Shown: in pieces, positions 18,459-27,603 of the stretch
How positions within the stretch are numbered: the stretch's first letter is position 1
How the letters are laid out: the number at the start of each line of letters is the position of its first letter
From: Acinetobacter sp. ANC 4558
Lineage (GTDB): Bacteria > Pseudomonadota > Gammaproteobacteria > Pseudomonadales > Moraxellaceae
Assembly (NCBI RefSeq): GCF_002135375.1
Contig: NZ_NEGH01000005.1
Coordinates: 68,753-132,752 of the forward strand
Length of the DNA: 64,000 nucleotides
Direction of reading: 5' to 3'
The notes under the pieces: model-generated
The model's database searches: none
What the model saw: only the letters and a program-made list of their open reading frames with translations
What the model was told of the DNA's origin: nothing
Translations under genes and position numbers: made by a program

Positions 18459-18887
18459 TTAAATCACTGGGTAATAATGCTGAGAAACCGTTTCCAACCT
18501 TAAGTCTTTCCAAATTTCACTGAGTGGAATTTGGACATCTAGAGCTAACGGCATTTTTTTAATATTAAATTGCATCTGTGATAAATCAGTTCCCCATGCA
18601 ATCAGATCAATATCCAATGATATTTTATGGGAAGGTCGTACTCTCCCTGAATGATCTTCAATTTCTTTTAGTAATCTAATGACTTCATCTTTCGTTAATT
18701 CACTTTTTAATAAACATGCTGAATTCCAATAATCAGCGCCTACGCCATCACGGCAAGGAATTAAATAAATATTTGAAAACTTCGTTGCACCTAAAGACTG
18801 AATAAGCTGATAGGCGCGATCAAAATGAGCTTGTGATTCAAAATTACTCGCTAATGCGAGTGCAAAAATCGTTTCGGTGGCGTTCAA
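18459..18887 (-). CDS. folK: Divergent HPPK-like protein (FolK family)
   Basis: A 142-residue protein resembling 6-hydroxymethyl-7,8-dihydropterin pyrophosphokinase, which makes the pterin diphosphate used in folate synthesis. Visible family features are ALALASN near the N-terminus, YWNSACLL in the middle, and SLDIDLIAWG, which carries the two Mg-binding aspartates. It is shorter than typical HPPK (about 160). The usual arginine before the LDxDxL motif is replaced (SHKISLDID), and the later conserved PH..M..R segment is not evident. The start is TTG at 18887, supported by AGGA upstream. It overlaps folB by 44 bases. It may be a weak or specialised paralogue, with a canonical folK elsewhere. 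Confidence 0.7.
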   Translation of the reverse strand: MNATETIFALALASNFESQAHFDRAYQLIQSLGATKFSNIYLIPCRDGVGADYWNSACLLKSELTKDEVIRLLKEIEDHSGRVRPSHKISLDIDLIAWGTDLSQMQFNIKKMPLALDVQIPLSEIWKDLRLETVSQHYYPVI

Positions 18888-19224
18888 GACGAATTCCTAC
18901 AGAATTTGCTTGTGGGATAATAGCAGGTTTACGAATTGTAATTATAATCGATTCAATAGCTGGAAATGTAGAAAATAATGCATTAATGACTAATTTAGCG
19001 GCATGCTCTATCAATTTTGGTTGTGCATTTTGAATGATTTGAGCCGATATATCACAAATCTCGGCATAATTCATAGTATCGGCTAACTCATCAGAATTCG
19101 CAGCTTGTTCAAGATGAGTTGATAAAATTAAATCTAACATTAAAGGTTGAATAATCTGACGTTCCCAATTAAAACAGCCGACAACTGTTTCAACTTTTAG
19201 CCCCTCAATGATAATTGAATCCAT
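18844..19224 (-). CDS. folB: Dihydroneopterin aldolase
   Basis: A 126-residue protein of the FolB family, which converts 7,8-dihydroneopterin to 6-hydroxymethyl-dihydropterin plus glycolaldehyde in folate synthesis. The N-terminus IIIEGLKVETVVGCFNWER is the standard FolB opening (GLxVxxxIGxxxWER pattern), followed by LMLDLIL and MNYAEICD, with FSTFPAIESIIITIRKPAI at the C-terminal end. Length is normal. It is translationally coupled to the downstream HPPK-like gene, whose product would use the FolB product. Confidence 0.92.
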   Translation of the reverse strand: MDSIIIEGLKVETVVGCFNWERQIIQPLMLDLILSTHLEQAANSDELADTMNYAEICDISAQIIQNAQPKLIEHAAKLVINALFSTFPAIESIIITIRKPAIIPQANSVGIRLERHRNDFCTRISE

Positions 19225-19274
19225 AATCCCATCCTAAACAAGCTTTCAATATCAATATATAACTATGTTTTCAG

Positions 19275-20564
19275 TCATATATTCGGATCCATAGTTTGAA
19301 TCATTTGCAAACGTTGGTCTGCATAAATGTCTGTATACGGTGCAAGAATGCGCATAAAACGATCAAAATAAAGCATTTGCTTAAACAGTAAAGCAAAGTC
19401 TCGTGGGAAACGAATGCCATGACGCTCACCAACACCGACCATTTCCATCATAATATCATTCAAATCTGCTGGATTAGACGATAAAATTTGCTGTGGATCT
19501 GCCAACAACACACTACTAAAAAGTCGTTCTAAATCATTGGCTAAAACTTGGGTATCGACTTGTTTATCTGTCATTCCCATTTTAAGCATATTTTCTGCCA
19601 TTACGTGGAAATCAGTTTTTTGTAATGCATCCATAAATGCAATAGAGGCAGTCCAGACTTCAGCATTCAGCTGCCCAACAATCCCAAAATCAATAAACCC
19701 GACACGACCATCATCCAAGAGCATTAAATTTCCGGCATGTAAATCTGCATGGAAACTTTCACACATCATTAAACTACCGAACCATGTATTCATGGCAGTA
19801 ATTAATACTTGGGATGGATCTTTCGTGACTTTTTTAACCACTTCAAAATCTGTCAGTGGTACACCACGCAAACGTTGCATCGTTAAAACGCGACGTGTTG
19901 AATATTGATGATAAACCTTTGGCGCTATTGCTGTGGTATTGTGAGTAATATTTAAATAATTAATAAAATCATCAATATTTTTCGCTTCTTCAATGAAATC
20001 AACTTCACGTACCATACGTGTTTTAATTTCTTCAACAATATCAGCTAATGATGCAAATTTTACTTTTGGCACTGCTTTTTCTAGTAGTTTTGTCGCCCAA
20101 TGTAAAACATTTAAATCTGTATATAAAATTGTTTCTACGCCTGGTTTTTGCACTTTAATCACGACATCTTCACCCGTGACCAATTTTGCTGCATGAACTT
20201 GCGCAATTGAAGCTGAAGCCAATGGATTTTCATCTATCGATGCAAAAATTTCATTTAAATCTCTGCCTTCAAATTCTGAAGCTAAAACTTGCTGAATATA
20301 ACTAAATGGTAATTTAGGGGTTTGATCTAAACAACCTTGAAACTCCTCAACAAATTCACGAGGAAATAGTGAAGGTGTACTGGCAATAAATTGTCCTAAT
20401 TTAATATAGGTTGAGCCTAAATCTTCAAAAGTTTCACGCATTAATTTTGCATTACTTGGTTTTTCTGTTGCATATTTGATGCCTGCTTTTGCAGCAACAA
20501 CAGCGGTTTCACCCATACGGCGAACGGAACGCAATCCATCTAACCAGATATTATTTTTCATCAT
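19275..20564 (-). CDS. ABC1/UbiB-family atypical kinase
   Basis: A 429-residue protein of the ABC1 (AarF/ADCK/UbiB) family. Motifs in order are the diagnostic KLGQFIASTPSLFP (KxGQ, near residue 56), LASASIAQVHAA, VVIKVQKPG with the ATP-binding lysine, HADLHAGNLMLL as the catalytic loop, and GFIDFGIVG as the metal-binding DFG. Members support ubiquinone synthesis or lipid handling. This protein is shorter than UbiB (about 540) and lacks an obvious C-terminal membrane pair, so it is probably a paralogue of UbiB. Two adjacent ATGs (20564, 20561) are possible starts. Confidence 0.85.
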   Translation of the reverse strand: MMKNNIWLDGLRSVRRMGETAVVAAKAGIKYATEKPSNAKLMRETFEDLGSTYIKLGQFIASTPSLFPREFVEEFQGCLDQTPKLPFSYIQQVLASEFEGRDLNEIFASIDENPLASASIAQVHAAKLVTGEDVVIKVQKPGVETILYTDLNVLHWATKLLEKAVPKVKFASLADIVEEIKTRMVREVDFIEEAKNIDDFINYLNITHNTTAIAPKVYHQYSTRRVLTMQRLRGVPLTDFEVVKKVTKDPSQVLITAMNTWFGSLMMCESFHADLHAGNLMLLDDGRVGFIDFGIVGQLNAEVWTASIAFMDALQKTDFHVMAENMLKMGMTDKQVDTQVLANDLERLFSSVLLADPQQILSSNPADLNDIMMEMVGVGERHGIRFPRDFALLFKQMLYFDRFMRILAPYTDIYADQRLQMIQTMDPNI

Positions 20565-20624
20565 ATATTTGAATCAATTCAGTTTCTAAGAGTTTAACAA
20601 ATTTTTCATCGGCTGTAGATACTT

Positions 20625-21407
20625 TCAAGGTTGACACGCTTGGCAAGATTGATCATGCGTAAAATTTAAAACTTTTTGCATCATCGTTAATCCATTCCAA
20701 AGCAGTAGTTTCTGCTTTAATGGTGTTTTGGCTAAGCCCAAATATAAAAGTGCATGATGTGCCTGCAAACTTGCCATAACATTAGGTGTTGTTGCTAAAA
20801 CGCCAGAATCAGCACAGCGAAGACTTTCATTATCATGCTGTTCTTTAGGAAAAAGACATTCATAGCATGCTGAATTGCCTTCAACCATGAATAACTGTCC
20901 CTGAAAGCCAATTGCAGATGCACTAATCAGTGGAACTGAGTATTTTTGACAAATTTCATTCACAAGATAACGTGTTTCGAAATTATCACAGCCATCTAAT
21001 ATTAAATCTTGGGCAGCGATTAAGTCATTTGCATTCTCTCGATTTAATTTTTCAGTACAGCTATTGACATGAATGTATGGGTTAATTTGTTGTAAACGCT
21101 TCTTTAATATATCTGCTTTATAAAAACCAATATCATACGTTGTATAAGCAATTTGTCTTTGCAAGTTACTCATTTCAATCGTATCTGAATCGATTAAATT
21201 AATTTGTCCAACACCTGCTCTTGCAAGAAGTTCAGCAACCGTACAGCCGATTCCACCACAACCGACAATTAAGATATTCGCCAGTTTGAGTTTTTCTTGT
21301 GCTTCAATATCCCAACCATCTAATAGAATTTGACGAGAATAAAGATGCATTTCAGCATCACTTAATTCCAAATTCATCTCTAATTCACTGTCCAAACCAC
21401 AACTCAC
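20625..21407 (-). CDS. MoeB/ThiF-family E1-like adenylyltransferase
   Basis: A 260-residue enzyme that adenylates the C-terminus of a ubiquitin-like sulfur carrier (MoaD or ThiS type). It shows YSRQILLDGWDIEAQEKL, the nucleotide-binding loop VGCGGIGCTVAELLARAG, DSDTIEMSNLQRQ, and a zinc site built from CYECLFP and a C-terminal SCQAC pair. This is the standard MoeB/ThiF layout. No carrier or thiazole/molybdopterin gene is next to it, so MoeB versus ThiF cannot be decided. The GTG at 21407 is the longest start. The ATG at 21377, ahead of the conserved SDAEMHLYSRQ, is equally plausible. Confidence 0.85.
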   Translation of the reverse strand: MSCGLDSELEMNLELSDAEMHLYSRQILLDGWDIEAQEKLKLANILIVGCGGIGCTVAELLARAGVGQINLIDSDTIEMSNLQRQIAYTTYDIGFYKADILKKRLQQINPYIHVNSCTEKLNRENANDLIAAQDLILDGCDNFETRYLVNEICQKYSVPLISASAIGFQGQLFMVEGNSACYECLFPKEQHDNESLRCADSGVLATTPNVMASLQAHHALLYLGLAKTPLKQKLLLWNGLTMMQKVLNFTHDQSCQACQP

Positions 21408-21742
21408 AATTTATGACTTTATTTTCGACTCATCATCCATGAATCAAATTTTAGCTTACTTTCTGCAATCAGAGAAGTTCGCCATTGAGAATGTACAGTA
21501 TAACGAGAAATCGTAAAACAATGATCATAACCCATCAAATATCTACTCAAAGTCAATTTAACTGATATTTTGATGCAGTTAATCGCGCACTTAATCTTCG
21601 AGAACAATGATAATTTAAAAAATTTAGCACATCTTGATCAAGTCATATCATACCTTAAAATTTTTACATGTTTAGCTCACGACCATTAATACGTAAAAAG
21701 TACCTCTATTTAGGTACTTTTTAAATTCAACCTATTATTTAA
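21408..21742. other. Intergenic region, no supported gene
   Basis: AT-rich spacer between the MoeB/ThiF-like gene and the acyl-CoA synthetase gene. A 62-codon open frame on the minus strand (21419-21607) has no ribosome site or recognisable domain and is not called. The only clear element is the terminator at 21695-21722. The upstream region of the E1-like gene must contain its promoter, but I see no confident -35/-10 pair. Confidence 0.5.
21695..21722 (-). terminator. Rho-independent terminator after the acyl-CoA synthetase gene
   Basis: A perfect 10-bp stem AAAAAGTACC / GGTACTTTTT with an 8-base loop lies 20 bases after the stop of the minus-strand synthetase gene. The stem itself ends in a T-run on the minus-strand transcript. 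Confidence 0.85.
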
Positions 21743-23386
21743 TTAACCCACTTTTTGTATCCCTTGTGCTTTAGCAATTTCTTGTTGTTTCAGTAAGTTC
21801 CGTTGAATTTTTCCACTCGATGTTTTCGGTAATGCTTCAACAAACTCTATTTCTTTAGGATAAGCGTGTTTAGATAAACGAGATTTGACATAGTCCTGAA
21901 GTTGTTTCATTAATAAATCTGTCGCTGGATATTGCTCTTTTAAAACTACAAATGCTTTTACAATTTCCGTCCTTTCAGGATCTGGTTTACCGACAACTGC
22001 TGACTCTAAGACCTCTTTACATTCAAGCAATGTACTTTCTACATCAAATGGTCCAACACGATATCCTGATGTCGTAATAACATCATCTGCACGACCAATA
22101 AAATCAATACCACCAAATTCATTGAATTTGACTGTATCTCCTGTCAAATAATACTGCCCAACAAACGATTTTCGATTATGGCCGTCATACCCTTTAAACC
22201 AAAATAAAGGTGATTGCGCACAATCAATTGCAAGTATACCAATTCCCCCTCGTTCAACTTCTTGATAATCTTGATTCAATACCGCAAAACGATGTCCAGG
22301 TATTGCATAACCCGCAGAACCTACTTTTTTGTGATGATCTAAAGCATGATGATTCGCAATCACCATACCGAGTTCAGTTTGTCCATATTGATCAAAAATA
22401 TTGACGGTTAAATCTTGATTAAACCAATGAATCACTTCTGGTGTAAGTGGCTCTCCTGCACTGCTCACGACACGTAAATGTGTTTTAATTGCTGCGTCAA
22501 ATTTTTCTTTAAAGCCAAAGAACATTCTAAATGCTGTTGGTGAGCCTGTTAAATTATTCACTTTGTATTTTTTAATGATCGCAATTGCATGATCAACACT
22601 AAATGGTCGTTCATCCATAATAATGCAATGACCCAGACTCAATGGTCCAGTGATACCATAATATAATCCATAAGCCCAACCAGGATCTGCCAAATTCCAA
22701 AAAGAATCTTGTTCACACAAATCGACCGCATGCGTCATATATCCTTTAAATGCTAAAATGGCACGCAGCGGAACAGGCACTGACTTTGAAAGCCCCGTTG
22801 TTCCTGAAGTAAACATCATTAAAAAATCATCATTAAATGTCCTCGATATTGGGGGGAAATCTACTGATTGATGTTCTAAAGCCTGCCAAAAGTCAGCATC
22901 TTGTTGCTGAGGTTGATTCTGATGAACAGTTAAAATATGTGGAATTTTAATGCCATTGAGTTTTGCTCGTTGTTCCTGATGAGTCACAATTAATTGTGTC
23001 TTCGCTATTTCTATACGGTGTTCTATTGATTTAGATTCAAAAGCTGTAAATAAAGGTTGATAAACTGCGCCAATTCGCCATGTCGCTAAAATCGTAATCA
23101 GTAGTGCAGGCGTTCTTGGCAATAAACCTGCAATACAATCCCCTGCTTTTAATCCAAGCTGTTGAAAATAATGTGCAAGTTGTGCTGATTTATCAGCCAA
23201 TTCATCAAAAGTCCATTCAGCTGACTCGCCATTTTTCCCCTCCCATTTTAATGCAATACGATGTTGACCTACATAGCGACCACAACATTCAATATAAGCA
23301 TTTATATTTTGTTTTGAACCAACTAATTGTTCATTCATCAGTGACTCTAAGTTAAAATTTTGATATGCCTGTTCTAATGTCTGCAT
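21743..23386 (-). CDS. Acyl-CoA synthetase (AMP-forming, medium-chain/acetyl type)
   Basis: A 547-residue AMP-forming acyl-CoA ligase. The ATP-binding P-loop-like motif MMFTSGTTGLSKSVP, the adenylate motif FDQYGQTELGMVI, the hinge YYLTGDTVKFNEFGGIDF and the C-terminal catalytic-lysine motif LPKTSSGKIQRN are all present. It activates a carboxylic acid to its CoA thioester. The overall layout resembles ACSM/PrpE-like enzymes, and exact chain preference cannot be read. It is the last of three acyl-CoA genes on this strand, 244 bases after the dehydrogenase gene, so it may have its own promoter. Start at ATG 23386. Confidence 0.88.
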   Translation of the reverse strand: MQTLEQAYQNFNLESLMNEQLVGSKQNINAYIECCGRYVGQHRIALKWEGKNGESAEWTFDELADKSAQLAHYFQQLGLKAGDCIAGLLPRTPALLITILATWRIGAVYQPLFTAFESKSIEHRIEIAKTQLIVTHQEQRAKLNGIKIPHILTVHQNQPQQQDADFWQALEHQSVDFPPISRTFNDDFLMMFTSGTTGLSKSVPVPLRAILAFKGYMTHAVDLCEQDSFWNLADPGWAYGLYYGITGPLSLGHCIIMDERPFSVDHAIAIIKKYKVNNLTGSPTAFRMFFGFKEKFDAAIKTHLRVVSSAGEPLTPEVIHWFNQDLTVNIFDQYGQTELGMVIANHHALDHHKKVGSAGYAIPGHRFAVLNQDYQEVERGGIGILAIDCAQSPLFWFKGYDGHNRKSFVGQYYLTGDTVKFNEFGGIDFIGRADDVITTSGYRVGPFDVESTLLECKEVLESAVVGKPDPERTEIVKAFVVLKEQYPATDLLMKQLQDYVKSRLSKHAYPKEIEFVEALPKTSSGKIQRNLLKQQEIAKAQGIQKVG

Positions 23387-23630
23387 GATAATTTTCCCTC
23401 ATCCTTTTTATGAGCAAAGTAAAGATCTACTTCGCATATCCATTTTTCTTTTATATTAGTATCACCATGTTTTATAATGATATTTTAAAAAATCTTCAAT
23501 CAATTTTGCGCTATGCGTTATTTATCAACCATAAAATGAGATAAACATGATTTGATTGCTTACACAATTTCCAAATACCTCAATCTTATGGTAGGTTTTG
23601 AACATCTAAATCATTTAGCCATTTATTTAA

Positions 23631-24767
23631 CTAAATTTTCGTAATTTCTCTGGCAATCACTAAACGCTGAATATCTGATGCACCTTCATAGATTTGACTA
23701 ACCCTTACATCCCGATAAATTCTTTCTACTGGAAAATCGGTAACATAGCCATAACCACCATGAATTTGAATCGCATCTGAACACACCCGTTCTGCCATTG
23801 TTGAGGCGTAGAGCTTTGCCATAGAGGCTTCTTTTAAACAGGCTATGCCTGCATCTTTTAAGCTTGCTGCATGTAAAACCAATTGTCTTGCAGCTTCAAC
23901 CTGTGTCGCCATATCGGCCAAGCGAAAAGCAACTGCCTGATGTTGAACAATTTCGACTCCAAATGCTTTACGCGTATTAGCATATTCAATTGCAGCATCT
24001 AAAGCAGCACGTGCCATTCCGACTGATTGAGATGCAATACCGATACGTCCAGATTCTAAATTAGACAATGCGATTTTATATCCTTCACCTTCTTCACCTA
24101 ATAGGTGGTCTAATGGAATTCGACAGTCATCAAACATTATGGTCGCCGTATCTGAACAGTGTTGCCCCATTTTTTCTTCTAGCCGTGAAACGATATATCC
24201 CTGAGTATCTGTCGGTACAAGAAAACAGGAAATCCCTTTTTTACCCGCAGTTGAATCTGTCACAGCAAAAACCAATGCAATCTGCGCGTGTTTTCCTGTG
24301 GTTACAAATTGCTTTGTACCATTCAGTACCCATTCATTTCCATCTTTTACCGCCTTACATTGAATTGCCGCTGCATCTGACCCCACTTGGGGTTCTGTTA
24401 AGCAAAAACACCCGAGCCATTCTCCAGTCGCAAGCTTTCTTAAATAATGGTGTTTTTGTTGTTCTGATCCATATCGTTGAAGAATGCCGCATGGCAAAGA
24501 ATTTTGAACACTGACAATGGTTGAAATCGCACCATCCCCTGCTGCAATTTCTTCCAGGGCTAAGACCAATGAAACATAATCTAAACCTGCACCATCCCAC
24601 TCTTCAGATACCGTCATGCCTAATGTACCTAACTCACCAAGCTCCTTTAATTCTTGTGTTGGAAATAAAGCCGTTTTATCTCGATAAGCTGCTGTCGGCT
24701 TAAGCTTTTTTTGCGAATATTCTCGCATCATGTTTTGAATCATTTTTTGCTGTTCATTTAAAATCAT
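23631..24767 (-). CDS. Acyl-CoA dehydrogenase
   Basis: A 378-residue FAD enzyme that oxidises an acyl-CoA to the 2-enoyl-CoA. Family motifs include CFCLTEPQVGSDAAAIQCKA, WVLNGTKQFVTTG, YANTRKAFGVEI, MAERVCSDAIQIHGGYGYV and the C-terminal YRDVRVSQIYEGASDIQR, whose YEG glutamate is the usual catalytic base of short and branched-chain enzymes. The gene lies 54 bases downstream of the HSD10-like dehydrogenase gene and upstream of the acyl-CoA synthetase, giving activation, dehydrogenation and hydroxyacyl oxidation steps in one cluster. Substrate is not determinable from sequence alone. Confidence 0.9.
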   Translation of the reverse strand: MILNEQQKMIQNMMREYSQKKLKPTAAYRDKTALFPTQELKELGELGTLGMTVSEEWDGAGLDYVSLVLALEEIAAGDGAISTIVSVQNSLPCGILQRYGSEQQKHHYLRKLATGEWLGCFCLTEPQVGSDAAAIQCKAVKDGNEWVLNGTKQFVTTGKHAQIALVFAVTDSTAGKKGISCFLVPTDTQGYIVSRLEEKMGQHCSDTATIMFDDCRIPLDHLLGEEGEGYKIALSNLESGRIGIASQSVGMARAALDAAIEYANTRKAFGVEIVQHQAVAFRLADMATQVEAARQLVLHAASLKDAGIACLKEASMAKLYASTMAERVCSDAIQIHGGYGYVTDFPVERIYRDVRVSQIYEGASDIQRLVIAREITKI

Positions 24768-24821
24768 ACGATATCCCTTCTTCTCTTCTATTTTTAATCA
24801 TCAGCTAATGGATAGAAGTCG

Positions 24822-25592
24822 TTATTTTGCTTGCATGCGAATTGCGCCATCGAAACGAATAACATCACCATTTAAATATGAGTTTTCAATAATATGTCCA
24901 ACCAAAAATGCGAATTCTTCTGGTTTCGCTAATCGTTTCGGAAATGGCACCATATCAGCTAATGCCTGTTGAACATTTTGTGGCATCGCTTGAAGCATTG
25001 GTGTTTCCATAATACCTGGCGCAATCGTCATCACTCGAATTTGTTCTCGTGCTAATTCACGTGCTAATGGCAATGTCATTGCAACAATTGCACCTTTAGA
25101 TGCAGCATAGGCTGTTTGTCCAATCTGCCCCTCATATGCCGCAATAGATGCAGTATTTATTATGACACCACGCTCTTCTTCATGATCTTGTAATTCATAC
25201 TTTGACATGAGCTTTGCTGCAAAACGAAGCATATTGAATGTTCCGATGACATTTATATCCATCACTTTTTGAAACAATGCCAACGTATGAAGACCTTCCT
25301 TTCCTAAAATTTTTGCAGATGCTGCAATACCAGCACAATTAATCAAAACATTGAATTGACCATATTTTTTTTCAATATATTCAAAAAAATCATTCGCCAT
25401 CACTTCATCTGTGACATCTAATGAGACATATTCAGCAAGTTCACCTAATTGTTGTTGAAGTTTTATACCTTTTGTATGATCTAAATCAACTAAAATTACA
25501 TGCGCCTTTTTTTCAACTAAATACACTGCTGTCGCTGCACCTAAGCCAGAAGCACCGCCAGTGACAATGCAGACTTTTCCTTGAATTTTCAT
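24822..25592 (-). CDS. HSD10-like 3-hydroxyacyl-CoA dehydrogenase (SDR family)
   Basis: A 256-residue short-chain dehydrogenase with N-terminal NAD site VTGGASGLGAAT, NCAGIA, and the catalytic triad Ser149, Tyr162, Lys166 (AYAASKGAIV). It is strikingly close in layout to mammalian type II 3-hydroxyacyl-CoA dehydrogenase (HSD17B10): GVIINTASIAAYEGQIGQ, VMTIAPGIMETP, VPFPKRLAKPEEFA and the terminal FDGAIRMQ all have direct counterparts. It would oxidise a 3-hydroxyacyl-CoA, possibly in branched-chain amino acid or short fatty acid catabolism. It is first in the three-gene run and faces the AraC-type regulator. Confidence 0.9.
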   Translation of the reverse strand: MKIQGKVCIVTGGASGLGAATAVYLVEKKAHVILVDLDHTKGIKLQQQLGELAEYVSLDVTDEVMANDFFEYIEKKYGQFNVLINCAGIAASAKILGKEGLHTLALFQKVMDINVIGTFNMLRFAAKLMSKYELQDHEEERGVIINTASIAAYEGQIGQTAYAASKGAIVAMTLPLARELAREQIRVMTIAPGIMETPMLQAMPQNVQQALADMVPFPKRLAKPEEFAFLVGHIIENSYLNGDVIRFDGAIRMQAK

Positions 25593-25726
25593 TATTTTTC
25601 CTTATATTAGAATTTAAATTCGATTTAAGAGACAAATTAATCAGAGATTATCGATAACACAATTTCCAAATCAAGCATCCTGAGTGATGTATTTAGCCAA
25701 TGTATAAATATAGAAGATAACCCGAT

Positions 25727-26749
25727 ATGGAAATGCTAGATTCTGACCAAAATAAGGACACTATTTCTATTCATTTAGTCAAAGAAGCCTGCCTAACAGC
25801 GAAGCATAGAGGCATGAATATCTCTACTATTTTGCTTAAATCAGGAATTCAGCCTGAACTTTTGCAATCCCCTAAAGCAAGGGTTTCTGTTTCACAATAT
25901 GCTGCTCTTTGGGTTACATTGGCAGATGAAATGAATGATGAATTTTTTGGTATGGATCATCATGCTATGCGAAGAGGAAGCTATAAATTACTTTCAAAAT
26001 CAGTTTTATATACTGAAAATTTACAACAAGCTTTGGAACATATCCTAAACTTTTTAAATCTAGTTTTAGATGATTTCTCCAGTAAAATTTTCCATCAAGA
26101 AAACTATGCTTTTATTGTGATACAGGATTTAAAACCTACGAAGCGAATGTTTAGTTATGCCACATATATCATGTTAATTCATGGTCTGATATGTTGGTTG
26201 ACCAGTCAACGCCTGTTAATTCATACCATTCAACTCAAATGTGATCAACCTGAAGATGATGTTGATTATAAAATCCGTTTTTGTGAAAATATTCAATACA
26301 ATGCCACAGAAAACTACATTCAGTTTGATGCCAATTATTTGAATTTAAGTACCAAAAAAAATATAAAATCTTGGTATGACTTTATTCGTCAAACGCCCTA
26401 TAACTTATTGGTTCGTTTTAGAAATCCACACTCGCTGAATCAACGTATTCGTAAACTCCTTCATCAACATGATCCATCTGAATGGCTAGAACTCAGTGAT
26501 TTAGCAAAACAGCTTCATATGTCCGAAGCGACCATTCAACGACGACTTAAAAATGAAGGAACTCATTATCAGCAACTGAAAAATGAAATTCGACGTGATA
26601 CAGCGATAGAACTTCTGACTAAAACCACTGACTCATTACAAAAAATAAGTGAAATTTTATGTTTTCACGATGTGAGTGCATTTCACCGTGCATTTAAAAA
26701 ATGGACTGCCGTTAGTCCTGGGACATATCGTGAATTACAAGAAGAATGA
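25727..26749 (+). CDS. AraC-family transcriptional regulator
   Basis: A 340-residue regulator with an N-terminal ligand-sensing domain of the Arabinose_bd type (about residues 25-210, SVSQYAALWVTLADEMNDEF) and a C-terminal AraC helix-turn-helix domain (about residues 240-338: LAKQLHMSEATIQRRLKNEG and ISEILCFHDVSAFHRAFKKW). It is transcribed divergently from the acyl-CoA gene cluster with a 134-base shared intergenic region, the usual arrangement for a local activator. That it controls those genes is inferred. The start is at ATG 25727. Confidence 0.9.
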   Translation: MEMLDSDQNKDTISIHLVKEACLTAKHRGMNISTILLKSGIQPELLQSPKARVSVSQYAALWVTLADEMNDEFFGMDHHAMRRGSYKLLSKSVLYTENLQQALEHILNFLNLVLDDFSSKIFHQENYAFIVIQDLKPTKRMFSYATYIMLIHGLICWLTSQRLLIHTIQLKCDQPEDDVDYKIRFCENIQYNATENYIQFDANYLNLSTKKNIKSWYDFIRQTPYNLLVRFRNPHSLNQRIRKLLHQHDPSEWLELSDLAKQLHMSEATIQRRLKNEGTHYQQLKNEIRRDTAIELLTKTTDSLQKISEILCFHDVSAFHRAFKKWTAVSPGTYRELQEE

Positions 26750-26969
26750 ACGCATCAGTCAAAAGCAACATGATTAAATTTAAGTTTATGTTTTACATAA
26801 AAATATACTAAATAACTTACATGAAATATATCTTTTTCAATTACATTTTCAAAATCATAATTTGCTTATTATTGAAAAGTAGTCTATTTTTTAACCATAT
26901 TTTAAGCAATTTGCTTATTCCCCATCTTCCATTCTTCTCTCATTACCTTTTTGGTATATAGGTTTTAAT

Positions 26970-27323
26970 ATGTCCAAGATCATTGATGTTTTAGGTCAAA
27001 ATATTATTCCCAACTTTATTCATGCACTGAACACACCCAATAACCAGTTTGATGAACAGTTAAATCATAAGATTCTAAATGCTTCAGAAACTGAATTAAA
27101 CGATGCAATTACATCATTTTTTAATGAGGTGAATGCATTTGAAACAGCACAAGCTTTAGATATTCATATTGATCATATTCAGGCTTTACAATTAGGATTA
27201 TCAGCAAAAAATAGCCAATATCTTTCTGATGTCAAAAAAATTGTTATGCTGTCTCTGGCACTCGAAACCGATATATTGGCTAATTTAGAAATTTCTGATT
27301 GCTTACAAGATTATCCAATGTAA
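26970..27323 (+). CDS. Small hypothetical protein
   Basis: A 117-residue acidic protein with no signal peptide or membrane segment, predicted largely helical (repeated amphipathic stretches such as LNDAITSFFNEVNAFETA). I do not recognise a family. It is a stand-alone gene: a 220-base AT-rich leader precedes it and a terminator follows 12 bases after the stop. Coding is supported by the terminator placement and codon use like its neighbours. A soluble cytosolic role is all that can be said. Confidence 0.7.
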   Translation: MSKIIDVLGQNIIPNFIHALNTPNNQFDEQLNHKILNASETELNDAITSFFNEVNAFETAQALDIHIDHIQALQLGLSAKNSQYLSDVKKIVMLSLALETDILANLEISDCLQDYPM

Positions 27324-27334
27324 AGCGATTACTT

Positions 27335-27362
27335 AAAAGGCGACGAAACACGTCGCTTTTTT
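27335..27362 (+). terminator. Rho-independent terminator after the 117-residue gene
   Basis: GCGACG / CGTCGC core stem with an AAACA loop, extended by A/T pairs around one bulged G and running into six T residues, starting 12 bases after the stop codon. Confidence 0.85.
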
Positions 27363-27603
27363 GAACTCACTATTTTGTATAATATTCAAGCAAATCATTA
27401 ATTTTCATAATGATTTAATATTTTGATCTATATTTTTCTCATTCAATCCCAACTAAAAAAACAATTATAAATTCAATTATTTATATCTGCTCTTCTCTAT
27501 ATATACATTTTATTGATTTTTTTATCTTTTTTTCTCTTTTGCACATTTACGCATAAATCTTTAAAAAAAGAATCATTGTCTCATAAGGCTGATCGAAAAT
27601 ATT

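Noticed and set aside
21419..21607. 62-codon minus-strand open frame between the E1-like and acyl-CoA synthetase genes
   Set aside because: No ribosome site, no domain, and no conservation evidence available. It is kept as intergenic.
24068..24600. Open frames of 148 and 81 codons on both strands inside the acyl-CoA dehydrogenase gene
   Set aside because: They lie entirely within a gene with full family motifs in another frame and have no recognisable domains. They are shadow frames.
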